Part shown: positions 62,746 to 64,000 of the stretch, piece by piece
Layout: the number at the start of each line of letters is the position of its first letter
Numbering within the stretch: the first letter of the stretch is position 1
Assembly (NCBI RefSeq): GCF_022539315.1
Contig: NC_066326.1
Span: 5,410,601-5,474,600 of the forward strand
Direction: 5' to 3'
DNA from: Serinus canaria
Taxonomy: Eukaryota; Chordata; Aves; Passeriformes; Fringillidae
Length of the DNA: 64,000 nucleotides
Notes under the pieces: generated by a model
Told to the model about the DNA's origin: nothing
The model's input: the letters and a program-made list of their open reading frames with translations, nothing else
Databases searched by the model: none
Translations under genes and position numbers: made by a program

Positions 62746-64000
62746 CTGTAAAATATATATAGAAAAAAAAAGGAAATTTAGAGATGAAGGGAAGGGTATT
62801 GTGTTTTCAGATCCTGTATATCAAGGAAGACTCCTGTGGCTTTAGGATAAAATATTCTCTGAACTTCTGATCTCTTCCACAAACACTCTGAGCCTGCAAA
62901 TACTGAACATGTGTTGCCCTATGCAGTAGCCTGTGGGTAGTTGACATTGGTACAGGTAATGCTCTGATAATTTGCACAGTTCAGTAGGAGGGGACAGAAC
63001 CTACACTGCAAAGTCTGGACCTTTTCAGCACACCTATTTTTTTCCATGCTCCTCTGATCACAGAGCCTGCAGGCAGCCTTTCCACTATCTCCAATGATCA
63101 ATGGCAAGGATGTCCATTTGGCTTGGCAGCCAAAAAGCAGCAGCTTTTGGGAAAACTTTCATGAAAAGGCACCTGCACACTGGGTCTCATCTCAGGCTCT
63201 TGGCAAAGACCCTGTGATTTATCCACCACGGGTCACCCAGCAGCATTAGAGGGGGCTCAGCTTTTGGTCACAGCTGCCCTTTCTGCAGTTGCACTCCTGA
63301 TCCAAAGAGGAAAGGGCACAGCGTGAAACTGGAAAACATTAGTTCCAGGGGAAGCAAAGATGATGCTGTCAGTGTCAGATAATTTCAATGCCAAGACAAA
63401 TGTGACAGGTTCCTCTCAAAGGTTAATGCCTCTGCTATGGAGTTACAGAGTAATTGAAGGGAGATGGCTTAATTGAAATGTCACCATTCTCCATTATGTC
63501 AAAATGTAATGCAAATCTTATTGGGATTATGATCCTGAGCATTAATTCCCATTTACTGGGCAGCACAAACCATTCTCAACATCCCAAATCCTAATTAAAG
63601 TAAGACCCACTCCTAACCTGGCCTTCACAATACAGTCTTCCCTGAAACTGGCCCATCATCTCTGAGCTCTCTGACGTTTTGGGATATGTTCTCCTCCTCA
63701 GAAAGAGGGACCTTTAATTACATCCCAATTGACCCTTAATGTTGAAAAGCTGATGATTAATTATCCCACTGCATTGCACTACCAAGGGTTTTTTTGGTCA
63801 CCAAATAGATTTCCTGATCACAATAATCATAATTTTTAACTGGTTTTGGTCAGTGGCTTTTCCTGAATCATCCCTAGCTGACTTGGTTCACCATTTTCCA
63901 TGCACTGTGTTTTTCATGCTAGTGGTGAAACATCAACCAAACGCTAATTGCAACAATTTTTCCTTTTCTGCTCATCAGGATGACCTAGAGGTCTCCTAAA
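62746..64000 (-). other. SLC16A7: Last intron of the SLC16 gene (partial)
   Basis: The segment starts, in transcript terms, beyond the right edge and ends at the TTTTACAG acceptor at 62746. It contains no second transporter exon: none of the open frames here encode MCT helices. TAAT-rich sequence at about 63.42-63.62 and 63.70-63.85 kb could hold intronic regulatory elements, but this is judged from composition alone. Confidence 0.7.

Noticed and set aside
63509..63516. ATGCAAAT octamer in the SLC16 intron as a POU-factor site
   Set aside because: The same octamer or its complement also occurs at 19552 and 17323 and in several other places, so a single instance carries no weight in AT-rich DNA.

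Overview
This window looks like nuclear DNA from a bird, most likely a songbird. The evidence is a chicken-repeat-1 (CR1) LINE 3' end at about 28.8-29.15 kb, and a complete solo LTR at 9520-9916 whose sequence I recognise as a common passerine LTR type. The rest is AT-rich, CpG-poor, intron-less sequence typical of a vertebrate gene desert. No prokaryotic gene organisation, rRNA, tRNA or CRISPR array is visible.

Only one protein-coding feature is well supported. It is the last coding exon of a SLC16-family monocarboxylate transporter on the minus strand (62453-62745), best matched to SLC16A7/MCT2 with SLC16A1/MCT1 as the alternative. A roughly 1.65 kb 3' UTR follows, ending at a poly(A) signal near 60.82 kb. 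The last intron runs off the right edge, so all other exons lie beyond 64 kb. The other 60 kb is the gene-poor sequence downstream of this gene, which fits my memory of a large desert beside SLC16A7 in mammals.

Layout from left to right: an 11-bp polypyrimidine microsatellite (2.38-2.54 kb); a 250-bp near-perfect hairpin with 112-bp arms (8.57-8.82 kb); a solo LTR with TG...CA ends and a 6-bp target-site duplication (9.51-9.92 kb); a possible but unidentified 90-bp coding exon (13.99-14.08 kb); a weaker exon-like segment (23.6 kb); a CR1 3' fragment abutting a CCAAT/CCAAT/TATA-like cassette (28.8-29.33 kb); several TAAT-rich segments that could be conserved regulatory elements (36.2, 39.5, 42.7, 45.0 and 46.1 kb); a small CpG cluster (49.6 kb); and a CpG-rich block holding a 23-bp minisatellite (55.02-55.58 kb).

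The longer open frames, up to about 200 codons, are not convincing genes. They resemble no family I recognise, or are open because they read through repeats. The most unusual structures are the 112-bp-arm hairpin and the CpG-rich minisatellite block. No defence system, operon or comparable multi-gene system is present.
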